Positions 1 through 10,204 of a DNA stretch of 64,000 nucleotides are shown piece by piece. The translations under genes were made by a program, and so were the position numbers. The DNA is taken from NCBI RefSeq assembly GCF_002127325.2, contig NC_035439.2:3939770-4003769 (forward strand), in the 5' to 3' direction. Under the pieces are notes generated by a model that was not told the origin of the DNA, did no database searches, and worked only from the letters and a program-made list of their open reading frames with translations. This stretch comes from Helianthus annuus. Lineage: Eukaryota > Streptophyta > Magnoliopsida > Asterales > Asteraceae. Within the stretch, counting starts at the first letter, position 1. Each line of letters begins with the position of its first letter.

Positions 1-85
1 GCAATTATTGGTGGTGGTCCACCATACTGCGTGACGTCACAGATCGTTGACTGGTCTTCGGACACGCACGGCCGTTCTTCAATTG

Positions 86-355
86 GCACGGGCGTGCATA
101 TCCGGGATCGGGGCTGGTCATCGAATCCGCATGGGGGTGCAACCAGTCGCACGGGGGTGCAACCAGTCGCACGGGTGTGCAACCAGTCGCACGGGGGTGC
201 GTTGCCGGGATTTCGTTCGCACTGGGTGTGCAACGCTGAGCTGAGCTTTGTTGTCGCATCCGCACGGGGGTGCCACCAGTTGCACGGGGGTGCAACGCCG
301 AACTGAGCCTTATTGTCGCATCCGCACGGGGGTGCCACCAGTCGCACGGGGGTGC
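86..355. repeat. Array of GCAC-N4-GTGC inverted-repeat motifs
   Basis: Ten copies of a near-palindrome of the form GCACGGGGGTGC occur at 86, 129, 149, 169, 189, 219, 262, 282, 324 and 344. Those from 129 to 200 stand in strict 20-bp tandem with AACCAGTC between them. The later copies come in pairs inside a roughly 62-bp higher-order unit. The open frames here are translations of the repeat and look non-coding. The tract may be LTR or leader sequence of a retroelement cut by the window edge, because other LTR families in this window carry comparable palindrome arrays; that link is inference. Confidence 0.8.
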
Positions 356-581
356 AACTTGCCCAGGTCAGAATTTTCCACAGAATGTTCGCAGTTCATT
401 CGTTTCGCCCGGAAAATCCTCGTTTTCACTATCATCTTGTCTGGTATGTTGTTTTAGGCCTGTAAACAAAAGTATACATGATTAAGTATCCGAATGACGG
501 TTTTACGGCCGAAAACGCATAAAATAGGGGTAAAACGGGGGACTAAAATATGTGTAAATTAGCGAATATCAGGGACCAAAA
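356..581. other. Non-coding stretch ending at a retroelement truncation point
   Basis: No convincing gene. A CATAAAATAGG-like AT-rich motif lies near 518. The coding frame of the next element becomes recognisable only at about 582, within the segment between reverse transcriptase and RNase H, so a truncation or recombination junction lies at roughly 575-582. Confidence 0.5.
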
Positions 582-2483
582 CAAGAAGAAGCCTTTAGAA
601 TTCTTAAGCAAAGATTAACCCATACACCCATACTAACGTTACCAGAAGGAACTGAAGACTTTGTAATCTTTTGTGATGCTTCTAAGTTAGGTTATGGATG
701 CGTATTGATGCAACGTCAAAAGGTTATAGCTTATGCATCTAGACAACTTAAGAGTCATGAAGGAAATTATTCGACCCATGATTTGGAATTAGGAGCCATA
801 ATTTTTGCCCTTAAGATTTGGAGACATTATCTATATGGTAGTAAGTTTACCATATTCACGGATCATAAGAGTTTAAGATATGTCTTCGGGCAAAAAGAAT
901 TGAATATGAGACAGAGACGCTGGATGGAATTACTTAGTGATTATGATTGTGATATCCAGTATCATGCAGGAAAAGCCAATGTGGTGGCTGATGCTTTAAG
1001 TCGAAAGTATCACGAAAAGCCAAAAAGGGTACGTTCTCTTAAATTAAATCTACAAGTAGATTTAAACAATCAAATTAGAAAAGCACAAAAATCAGTAATC
1101 AAGGAGGATACTGAAAAATTAAAAGGAATGATTAAGGAATTAGAACAAGGAACAGATGGAATTTGGAGGTTCCATAAAAAGAGAATGTGGATACCTAAAT
1201 TAGGAAATTTACGTCAGCGTATATTAGAAGAAGCCCATAAGTCTAAATATACGATGCATCCAGGAAGTGATAAAATGTACCAGGATTTAAGGAAAAATTT
1301 CTGGTGGATAGGAATGAAAAAGGATGTAGCAGCTTATGTTTCTAAATGTTTAACTTGCTCACAAGTTAAAGCTGAACATCAGAAACCCGCAGGATTGTTA
1401 CAACAATTAGAAATACCAGTTTGGAAATGGGAATTGATAACAATGGATTTTGTTACCAAATTGCCTAAAACAAGGAAAGGTAATGATACAATCTGGGTAA
1501 TTGTAGATAGGTTAACCAAGTCAGCTCATTTCTTACCAATGAAGGAAACCTTTAGTATGGAACAATTAGCCAAATTATATGTAAATGAAATCGTTTCTTT
1601 ACATGGCATTCCTTTATCAATTGTTTCTGATAGGGATAGCCGTTTTACCTCTCATTTTTTGTCAAGTTTCCAAAAAGCAATGGGAACCAGGTTAAATCTA
1701 AGCACAGCTTATCATCCTCAAACGGACGGACAAAGCGAAAGGACAATTCAGACAATGGAGGACATGCTTAGAGCTTGTGTAATAGATTTTGGAGGTAATT
1801 GGGACGAACACTTACCTTTAATAGAATTTTCTTATAATAACAGTTACCACACAAGTATCAATGCTGCACCATTCGAAGCACTTTATGGACGAAAGTGCAG
1901 AACCCCAGTCTGTTGGGCAGAAATTGGGGAAAAACAATTATCTGGACCCGAAATAGTACAAGAAACAACTGATAAAATCATTCAAGTCAAGGAACGACTG
2001 AAAACAACACGTGATCGCCAAAAGAGCTATGCTGATAACAGACGCAAACCATTAGAATTTCAAGTGGGAGATAAAGTATTATTGAAAGTCTCTCCCTGGA
2101 AAGAAGTAGTAAGATTCATCAAGAGAGGAAAGCTTAGTCCCAGGTATATTGGACCTTTCAAAATTCTTGAAAGAGTAAGACCGGTAGCCTATCAGCTACG
2201 ACTGCCAGAGGAAATGGCAGGAATACATGATGTGTTTCATGTATCTAATCTCAAAAAGTGTTTAGCTGATGAATCACTCGTAGTACCTCTCAAGGATATA
2301 GAGGTTAATGAACAACTCAAATTTGTAGAGAATCCTCTACAGATTGAAGATAGAAAAATTAAAAATCTCAAGCATAAGAGATTAGTTCTGGTCAAAGTGA
2401 AATGGGACTCCAAAAGAGGACCTGAATACACATGGGAACTTGAATCAGAAATGCAAAAGAAATATCCACACTTGTTCCAGTAG
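582..2483 (+). pseudogene. Ty3/gypsy chromovirus pol fragment (RNase H, integrase, chromodomain)
   Basis: This open frame begins abruptly inside pol; gag, protease and reverse transcriptase are missing. RNase H comes first: FCDASKLGYG (Asp codon 675-677), the Glu of THDLELG, FTDHKSLRY and ADALSRK. The integrase follows. Its zinc finger has paired His (AHKSKYTMH) and CLTC; its catalytic core shows MDFVTKLP, SDRDSRF and the Glu of YHPQTDGQSE. The C-terminal end (KVKWDSKRGPEYTWELE) is a chromodomain, as in Tekay/Del-type chromoviruses, where it is thought to steer integration to heterochromatin. The frame is open to a TAG at 2481-2483. A hairpin, polypurine tract and LTR follow directly. Without its 5' half the copy cannot move on its own. 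The family is secure; the exact lineage is less so. Confidence 0.93.
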
Positions 2484-2485
2484 AT

Positions 2486-2519
2486 CTCGAGGACGAGCTC
2501 TAAAACAAGGTGGGGAGGA
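2486..2519 (+). promoter_or_regulatory. AGGA-loop inverted repeat and polypurine tract
   Basis: CTCG (2486-2489) and CGAG (2494-2497) pair around the loop AGGA just after the pol stop. AAGGTGGGGAGGA (2507-2519), a purine run of the kind that primes plus-strand DNA synthesis in LTR elements, follows and abuts the LTR. The same hairpin-before-polypurine layout recurs in elements F and G. Confidence 0.75.
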
Positions 2520-3952
2520 TATAACAACCCTCGGTAAAACCGACATCCTCATAATATTTCCGACACCCTAATATCTCAATGTGTCTTTATATGTGCCCCG
2601 TATGTGAAAACCGAGCCCAAAATACAAAATAACATATAATATAAATAAAAACAATAAAAACTAAGTTGAGGCGGGCCGCATGGGACCTCACCTCAATTTA
2701 ACGCGGGCCGCGCGAGAGTATAACCAGATTTCGCTTAAATCTTTAGTTCATGAGGGCCGCGTAGAAGTGCATCCAAGTTAATGCGGGCCGCGAGCGATCT
2801 GGAATATGGCGCAGCCCTGGGCCGCCACGTGGCCCAACACACGGCGAAGCTATGCGATGACCGGGCCAAGCTACGCGTTGACCCAGATTTGACGCGGGCC
2901 GCGTAAGCTCAGCCCAAATGTCACGCGGGCCGCGTGGAGACGCGATTACAGCCCTATATAAGAAGGCAACGGGCTTTCAGTTTCCGTCGTTCATTTCCTT
3001 TCTTTCTTTCTTAAATTTCTATAGTGGCGTTACTATACCCGGGCATTATACCCCCTAAAATAACGAGATTCTGCTACGATGTAAGTATTATAACCCCTGG
3101 AGACGTATTAGATACGCTGCCCGATTAATCTAGGATTCCGTAACGGCTGTCGTGGTTCTGCCCGACGTAGTCGTTGGAATGCCGTCTCGGGGAGGGTATT
3201 ACTAATGTTAAAATGGGTTATTATACTAACACACGTGCATTTGTGTAATTTATAGATTATCTCCAGGAAACCCTTACGAAAAACCTAAAACAGCAATGTG
3301 AGTTGATTCACTTTTTGTAAACCTTTTTGTTTACTGTTTTTACAAAACCTCACTTAATTAAATATATACAAAGCAGTTATTGAGTATTTGTAAAGAATAC
3401 AATTATAGTGGGTATGTTGGGGTTTTGTATACAAAATGGGTTACTGGCGTGGTAACATCCCATATGTTGAGTATGACCGTACCACTGATGTTAATTGTGA
3501 TGTCTTGGATACAAATGTAATTGCGGATGTGCCCTCAATACTGCAAATTGGTTTTTACTTAAACTTGATTAAACTGGGAATCACTCACCAGTATTTCCCA
3601 CTGACAAAATGTTTTTAAAACGCGTTTCAGGTAACAAAATGTGAAAGCCAAATAGAAGCCAGCTGGACAGCACTGGAGGCTTGGAAAAATGGCAATAAAG
3701 TTACCTAATAATAAAATGGATGTTTTTATTCAAATAAATAGGATTTATTCCTATGAAACGTGTGTATTGAAAACTTGGGTTTTACCCATATGTTTAATGT
3801 TATAAAACATGGTGGTTTACTCTGATTAAAATATTTCCTAACTACGGTTCTGATGAAAATTTCCGCTGCCAAATTGGATAAATAAATGTGATACCACCGA
3901 AACTGGCTCACGGCCGCCCGTTCCCGGGAAGAAGGGATCGGGGGCTGTGACA
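2520..3952 (+). mobile_element. 3' LTR of truncated chromovirus B
   Basis: The LTR starts at TATAACAACC directly after the polypurine tract and ends GGGGCTGTGACA. The first dinucleotide is TA rather than TG, probably a C-to-T change on the other strand. Length is 1433 bp. A palindrome array and a TATA box lie in the first third (separate entry). No 5' LTR exists in the window, so the boundary cannot be tested with a target-site duplication. Confidence 0.75.
2671..2962 (+). promoter_or_regulatory. GCGGGCCGC palindrome array and TATA box in LTR B
   Basis: Six copies of GCGGGCCGC or a one-base variant lie at 2671, 2703, 2752, 2783, 2894 and 2925. The last ends about 20 bp before a TATA box, CTATATAAG (2954-2962). 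This is the expected place for the U3 promoter. A pyrimidine-rich stretch follows, as is common near plant transcription starts. Confidence 0.8.
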
Positions 3953-4927
3953 TTTTCACCTACACAACCCAACCTAATCTAATTCAATTTTTCACTCCCA
4001 GAACCCAACCTAACCTAAACCAATATTTTATTAAATAAAAATTTTAAAAATCATTAAATAATAATTTTATTTTTGAAACTAATAAACTAGTTATATTAAA
4101 TATAAAAACAAAAAAGTTAAATCATTAATATTTATCTTATACTAAAAATATATTTTTCTGAAACAACTCTACATATAATACAATTTATATCTAGTTTACT
4201 AAAAAATATAGTGTATTTAATTTTGTTTTTAAGTTTAAATATCATAAGTTAATTGAGTATTTAAATTATTGGGGGGAAATAGTAGTTGAGAAAAGAAATT
4301 AAAAAAATACTTAAAATTAGTGCACCAATTAAATTTAGACATGTGACATTATGTAAGGTTGCAACCTAGGTTGCCATGGCAACCAGGTTTTAAGTTTTTT
4401 TTAAAAGAGAATTGATTTTCTTTTTATTAAATTCACATGGCAACCAACCTAAAGAATTGGTCGCCATTGTAGGTAGTCTAAGGCTGAAGGGTGTGGAGGG
4501 TGTCACCCTTGCCACCTCACCACTGATAGCGCCAGAGGGGCGTCACCGTTTGTCCGCCACCATGATAACGAGGAAGAAGGTTATGTGCAGGTGGGGCTCA
4601 CATCATTTCATCAAATAACTTTTTTTTATTTTGGTAATAGAGGGTTTTATCACACCCTACAAGTTAAAGGAAAGCGTAAAAAAGCCCTCTATCTGACGTG
4701 GCGTAATAAAGCCCCTAGGGGCTTTATCCTACACCCTAGCCTAAGGAACTCCACCAGTCCAACCAACCTGTTTTAAGGAGACTAGAGAAGTCTAGAGAAA
4801 AACTGGGTTGACATGATTTGATTGGTTGTAAGTGAAAAAAGATGAGAGAAATGTGATTGGTTGTAAGTGAAAAAAGATGAGAGAAGTTTAAAGAAGGACT
4901 CTCCCAACCTTATAAAATCCTATTCTT
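3953..4927. other. AT-rich intergenic DNA with a 35-bp tandem duplication
   Basis: I see no gene here. At 4820-4885 a 31-bp block beginning GATTGGTTGTAAGTGA is repeated with a 35-bp period. Around 4355-4395 there is a small palindromic run of GGTTGC/GCAACC words. The short frames at 4412-4776 have no recognisable domain. Confidence 0.5.
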
Positions 4928-5331
4928 GGGCCTATACCATGTGTAGTGGTGGAACAAAATAATGTCTTCACCATAGGACATTATTTGACATGTGTCGGTC
5001 TAGTCAGCATGGGGCGTTATTGTAAAAATAGCGTAGTGGGAATAATGCCCAATAACGCCCCTTCCAATCAATAAATAATTATTATTTTTATAGAAAAAAG
5101 GATTAAAAAAAGAAAAAAGAAAATAAAAGTAAACTATGTCAGGTTAGTCAAACTTTTGGAACAATCCCATTGGCCACACCTAACCCACTTCAGCGTTTTC
5201 TTAATAACGCCGGGATGAATTTTTTTCAAATATAACGCCGGAAAACGCCCGGTGTAATGGGTGGGGGGTGTTTTTAAACGTTTTTTTTCAATTTTTTTTA
5301 AAATAACGCCCCACTACGGGTGGTCTTAGGG
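4928..5331. mobile_element. Probable MITE (PIF/Harbinger-like)
   Basis: The left end GGGCCTATACCATGTGTAGTGG-like sequence is matched in inverse orientation by the right end around 5311-5331 (CCACTACGGGTGGTCTTAGGG read on the plus strand). The interior contains repeated GGGGCGTTATT words and no open frame. I could not fix a clear 3-bp target duplication, so superfamily and edges are tentative. Confidence 0.45.
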
Positions 5332-5552
5332 TGTAAGGGGCACTCCTCTTTTAGGGGAGTCCCCTCTCTTACGCACGGCCAATCAGCACGCACCATATCA
5401 ACTTCCCTCTTAACTCTCCTCACACCCTCAATTTGATGGCGGCACTCCTCTCTTGGGGGACTTGTTTTTTTATTTTTTTAATTAAGAAAATATAAAAAGT
5501 AAAACATAATTTCATAAAATAAAAAACTACATTTCATTTAATAAAATAAAAA
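5332..5552. other. Short non-coding stretch with GGGGCACTCCTC repeats
   Basis: Two related blocks (near 5337-5375 and 5440-5465) share the words GCACTCCTCT and GGGGA(G/C)T. They may be terminal or subterminal sequence of a DNA transposon. No gene is visible. Confidence 0.35.
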
Positions 5553-5849
5553 TTACATCGCAATACTACATAAAATTTTAGATGGAACTTGTGGGGAACG
5601 AAAACCATACGGGTCGAAGGCGGGGGTTTGAGGATCCATTGATAACAAATTTTGAAAATAGCCGAAAGTGGGTTGTGGTTGGGTGTTGTAAAAGGAGGGG
5701 TGTGAAGGTTGTTGGTAAAAAAACGGGGGTTGTGAAGTATATCCGAAAGGGGGTTGTGGTTGTGCACTTGCACCGCTCGAACCACCACGAGACGGTTGCG
5801 AGCCGCGTCCCTTAGATTTTTTCTTGGCTTCGCGGGGTTGGTTCTCCAT
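5553..5849 (-). CDS. Hypothetical 98-residue protein, possible PIF/Harbinger ORF1 remnant
   Basis: This minus-strand frame starts MENQPREAKKKSKGRG and is basic, then Gly/Ser-rich, then rich in Pro, Gln, Phe and Tyr. It ends shortly after MDPQTPAFDPYGF. I recognise no defined domain. The low-complexity N-terminus and the MITE-like surroundings recall the first ORF of plant PIF/Harbinger transposons, but this is a weak resemblance. No transposase partner is nearby. It could equally be a chance frame. Confidence 0.3.
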   Translation of the reverse strand: MENQPREAKKKSKGRGSQPSRGGSSGASAQPQPPFGYTSQPPFFYQQPSHPSFYNTQPQPTFGYFQNLLSMDPQTPAFDPYGFRSPQVPSKILCSIAM

Positions 5850-6339
5850 TGCTCGGTTTGGCTTTGTGTTGTATTTGATAGATTTTTAGAGTATAAGTTT
5901 GAGAATGGGTGTGGTAAAAAATTAGATTTAAGCTGGTTATTTATATTGGTTAAAATTGAATTTTTTTTTAAATATTTAACCGTTGCCCAACGTTTAAATC
6001 CTTGATCCTTGTGCAATTCTTGTGCGGTGAACATACACCGATCCCCCGCCCCGAATACCCTCCCCGAAGTGATGGCAGCGATGTTCCTGCTCGAGGACTT
6101 CAATCACCGCACCACTCCCCGCATAGTGCCCCGTTCACCCTTAGAATTGAGTCTGAAAAGTCATGCTCAATTGCACAAAAAGTACATGTTTTGAATGATT
6201 TGTCAAAATCCTTTTTACTGGGCATGACATAAGATTTCGATGTCCCGTATTGAACAATTCGACTTGGAAGATCTCGAAGAAATGGTTAGGAGTTACCAGT
6301 TTCATGGTGTTGGTAAGACTTTAGAGTATATTCAAAGAG
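5850..6339. other. Intergenic DNA, no gene seen
   Basis: Several short overlapping frames exist, but none has a domain or a plausible start context. A run of C-rich words occurs at 6040-6140. Confidence 0.4.
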
Positions 6340-6690
6340 GGGTATTAGATTTTATCATCCCCAACTATTGGCTATTGGCCGCTGGCACCCCCAACTATCA
6401 CTTTGACACCTGTCACCCTCAACTTAACACTTAGTGTGTTTTGTCACCATGTCATTAACATATCACTAACTTTTGATGCTATTACTACACTTTTTGGGGT
6501 GTCATAGGGATCTTGGGAAGGTTTTAGGGATCTTAGAACACCCCCAAAAGTATAATAATATGATCAAAAGTTAGTGACCCGGTGACATAACACGCTAAGT
6601 GTTAAGTTGGGAGTGACGGACGTTAAAGTGATAGTTGGGGATGACAGCGACCAATAGCCAATAATTAAGAATGATAAAATCCAATAACCC
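6340..6690. mobile_element. Foldback MITE with long terminal inverted repeats
   Basis: The left arm begins GGGTATTAGATTTTATCATC and its inverse ends the element at 6690. The arms continue with matching blocks such as TTGGCTATTGG / CCAATAGCCAA and AACTTAACACTTAG / CTAAGTGTTAAGTT, so most of the element folds on itself. TTCAAA precedes the left end and follows the right end; if the duplication was 9 bp, as in Mutator elements, its last three bases have diverged. Confidence 0.7.
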
Positions 6691-7009
6691 TTCAAATGAT
6701 GTAATCAAAGATGAAATCTACTTGGACCCAAATGAATTTTGATTGATTGTCTCTTAATGTACTGATTAATATCCATATGAGGTGTATCCGGTATGTAATA
6801 ATCCAGTTACCTGCTAGTCTCTTTAATTATTTATAAAATAATTGTTGCTCAAGATAAGCCCTGCTTGCGGTGTGCACATATAATGTATATACGTGTGGCG
6901 CTTAGGGGCAAAAGTGAAATTGAACTAATTTTAAAGTTATTTACTAATTTCGTGAAAATAACGTTAAAAGCGACCGACGGTTAATCATGCATCATGTCGT
7001 GGCGTTGAT
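6691..7009. other. Intergenic DNA, no gene seen
   Basis: Ordinary AT-rich sequence without recognisable features. Confidence 0.4.
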
Positions 7010-7185
7010 AGCCAAAAGACAAGGCTTGATGCAAAACTACAATCGAGTCGGGGGTCTCACTGGAAGCAGCCTCTCTATCCTACGAGGGTAGAGGTAAGGC
7101 TGTCTACATCTTACCTTACTCAGACCCTACCTTAGCTTTGTTATTGATGAGATTTACTGAGTATGATGATGATGGTTGTTGCTCA
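7010..7185 (+). mobile_element. Plant SINE copy (TS-like)
   Basis: The segment with GGGTCTCACTGGAAGCAGCC, CTCTCTATCCTACGAGGGTA, GGTAAGGCTGTCTACATC and AGACCCTACC is the conserved body of a widespread plant SINE type. It ends in a short ATG-type repeat (about 7163-7175), as these SINEs end in a simple-sequence tail. The tRNA-like head is poorly preserved, so the 5' edge is approximate. Confidence 0.55.
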
Positions 7186-7780
7186 AGACAAAATGTAACC
7201 AGCTCCCTTTATGCAAAGACGATACTGTATTTCAAATTAAGTTGCCAAAATGACCGTTAAATAATATTTAAATTTAGACTTTTATTCGAACGCTTATAAC
7301 GATGTAGACTCTAGTTGTGAAGGTGAATTCAAAATGATCCATTAAGAAAAAAATGGTTAGACTCGACACTTAAATCAACCATGGAATTGTTTGAGTCGAG
7401 AGAATGTATTGTTTTTCACATTTACATTAGGATAAATTACAAGTTTTGTCCTTTATCTTAATATCACTTATCAGACGGTGTTCTTTTTAACGAATTTTGA
7501 CAAATTTTACCCTTTACAAGGAATTTTGTTGCATGTTTTGTCCTTTAAGCTTAACTCAGTTAGATTTTCTTGTTAAATCTTGTCACCCAAAGGTATCTTA
7601 GTCTTTTTACTCAGTTATTTAATATTGTTTAAAAGAATAAAACAAAATATTTTAGGGTTGATGTAAAATGTGAACAAGTTAAATAGTTCATAAGCTGCTC
7701 CAGATCAATTCTTAAAAGGTCGAATCAAACTTGAGTCAAAACCAATTTATTACGTGTGTTTATATATATATATATATATA
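7186..7780. other. Intergenic DNA with partial MITE and (TA)n run
   Basis: Sequence at about 7430-7600 resembles one arm of the Mutator-type MITEs that are common in this window (AAATTACAAGTTTTGTCCTTTA). A (TA)n run at 7761-7780 immediately precedes the Helitron end. No gene. Confidence 0.4.
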
Positions 7781-7809
7781 CTAGTCGTTTACCCGCGCGA
7801 TGCGGCGGG
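7781..7809 (-). other. Helitron 3' terminus: hairpin plus CTAG
   Basis: Read on the minus strand, CCCGCCGC and GCGCGGG can pair, followed by TAAACGA and CTAG. This is the diagnostic Helitron 3' end. Confidence 0.85.
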
Positions 7810-9841
7810 AGTGCGATTTACAATAGGATACTGGTTTACCGTTAGTTTATCAGTCGTTTTGTGATATATTACATTGTACGTCTCTTAGTTTTCTTAATTG
7901 TAGCATCGGTGTAAAACATCGGCTCACTTTTCATTTTTGGAATATACAGTGTAAGTTATTACACATGTAATTTTTTTGGTTTAGTTCTATGTTCTAGGGT
8001 TGCATCTAAGATCGGAAGCTACGTTTTAAACTGTAGTTATAATTATAATTTGACATTAATTCATCTAACCCAAAGTTGAATGATAAAAGGCTTGAGTTAC
8101 AAAGAAAAAAGACGATGATAAATACAAGTCCCAAAAACCGTTGCATAGTATGTACATATAGAAAATAAAATGTCATAAACTTTACCACAATAAAAGAAAG
8201 GGAGAAATAACATTAGTTCAGTATCATATGCATATGTGCCCTGTCCAATTACATTTCACAGGACCTCCACTTGGGAGCATGACTCGAGCAACCGAAGCAA
8301 TAGGAAGCGAATCCATTGTTTTGCAGTTAGATCACCAAAGGGCCTGATGTTTGTGATATGCTACCGGCCCATGTAGACTAATGAAAAACAAAAAAAAAGT
8401 CTCATAAACATGCTTAAAATGTGTAAATGGCATATAAGTATATAACAAGCTGGGTTTATAAATCTAAAATTTAGATACCTGCAATCTTGGAGATTATGCT
8501 AAATTGTCAAACTGGGATTTGTAGGTTGCATAAGCTATAGTTGATGTTGAAGCTGAAAATCGCCTATTGAGACAACATTTGAGCCCATGCTGTAGCTGAT
8601 TGAAGCCCAGCTGCATCATTTGATGCTTGTCACGCTCAGCAGAACCCTGTTCCGTTATTCCTACAACATTATTTATCTAAAATTACATATTAATGACTAC
8701 AGGCTCAATAACAATAGCGCATGTATTAATGTCAAATTTAAATAAAAAAACTATCAACTTCAGACTCATTTATAAATATCAAGTTCATTTACACGCTATT
8801 CCATCCGTTATAGTGGATAAGGTCATAGATTTCACATCTAAACATGTAATCCTACAATAGACATTAGTATATCCAACTCTATGTAGTCATTTTATAGTCA
8901 AATAAATATACAGTGTTAGCCACTCTTAGCTTGATAGAAAAACAAAAAAGTGACAGATTTACCTTTACAATCTTTGAACAAGCCCAAGGTAGCTTCTCTC
9001 GCAACAATGACCAATTCAACTCGTTTGGGCATTACATATACAAAACTCTCTTATATCACTTGATGGCATTAAAAGATCTTTCATTGACCTGGGCATTCTG
9101 GTAGTCCTGTGATAGACCAAAAACAAACTTATCTCATATACAATAATTGAAAGCATCTGATATTAGACGACATAGAAATTGATATATACTCATTGAGATA
9201 CTAAATTGAACCAATAGAAATTGATATTAGACGTCGATGCGGCTGCGCTCACTGCGCCGTTGCGTTGGGCTCGCTGGGGTTGTGCTCGCTTATGCAGAAA
9301 TTTTGTTACCTGGTTCTATTAAAATATTCCATATTATAACCACTATAAAGTATAAACGAAACCAGTTTAAAACTAAAATGTACCTCTGAATCGCCTCCAG
9401 CAATAGTATCCCATGTCTGCATCTGTCATTTAAAAAAAATCTTATTAATTGTGTTTCGGTCTCAAAACAACAGAAGAATGTTATATATATATTTTTTTGA
9501 ACTGCAACAACTTTATATATAAATATAAAGCAACCAGCCACTGGCTGGAATACAAGGAGGAAAAGCAAATTACAACAGAGCCCCAACATTAAACGAAACC
9601 CAGCTATCCCACTCAAGGGAAGCTTTACTCGATCTATACTTAATCCAAACAAAGGCGTCTTCTTTTATCTCACATGGTCAGTTAATCAGTTATGAGGCGA
9701 ATAGAAGCACCTGACGCCCGTTCATTGTCACCAGTTTACTCAGGCGAATAAAAGCACCCGAAATACCTTTGTGTGAAAAATGAAATACGTGTGGGTCTTA
9801 TGACGGGTTAGGTCTGTTTGGATCAAAACAGGTTCTTTTAC
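7810..9841. other. Helitron interior, unassigned, possible further exon remnants
   Basis: No complete gene. Minus-strand segments near 8250-8330 and 8510-8660 look exon-like, with splice-like edges, but I could not assign them. The remainder is AT-rich. A partly duplicated segment (GAAATTGATAT...) lies near 9170-9230, and two copies of an AGGCGAATAGAAGCACC word at 9690-9760. Confidence 0.4.
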
Positions 9842-10204
9842 TTGAAAGAACTTGTCCCATAGAATTTTAAACGGTAATGGGCCAGGAGTCAAAAACATGA
9901 AAGCGACTTTCGCGTTCTTTGGAGCAGCAGGAGATGATTTCAAAATTTCCGTGATGACCACCCGAGCTGTGTTTTCTTCATCTGTTAATTCTCTGGAAGG
10001 AACTGCTGGAGTGTTTTCAAGATCGGAACAGCCACGGGACAGAAAGATATAGCAGGCAGCAGTATTCCTGGGCTGGTAGATATATAATCCAACTAAAAAT
10101 ATGCTGACTAAGCACACTAATATAATAACCCAGTTTGGCCCTTTAAAATTTCGTCGTTGTCGAACACCAGACATCATTATATCTCTTTTAAGCTTCCACG
10201 CCAT
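9842..10204 (-). pseudogene. Captured first exon of a Core-2/I-branching GlcNAc-transferase-like gene (GT14)
   Basis: The frame starts MAWKLKRDIMMSGVRQRR. It has one hydrophobic segment at about residues 25-42 (WVIILVCLVSIFLVGLYIY), typical of a type II Golgi membrane anchor. Then come CYIFLSRGCSDLE, a stretch with ELTDEE, and KVAFMFLTPGPLPFKILWDKFF. This is the conserved N-terminal half-module of plant Core-2/I-branching (DUF266, GT14) family proteins. The exon ends in CAA|GTAAAAG, a good donor, at the place where family members continue into a Gly-His-Glu segment. No later catalytic exon is visible, so this is a fragment captured by the Helitron, and it could not encode an active enzyme. 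Confidence 0.82.

Noticed and set aside
86..355. Regular 20-bp repeats that look CRISPR-like
   Set aside because: The repeats are head-to-tail without unique spacers, and the window is plainly eukaryotic.
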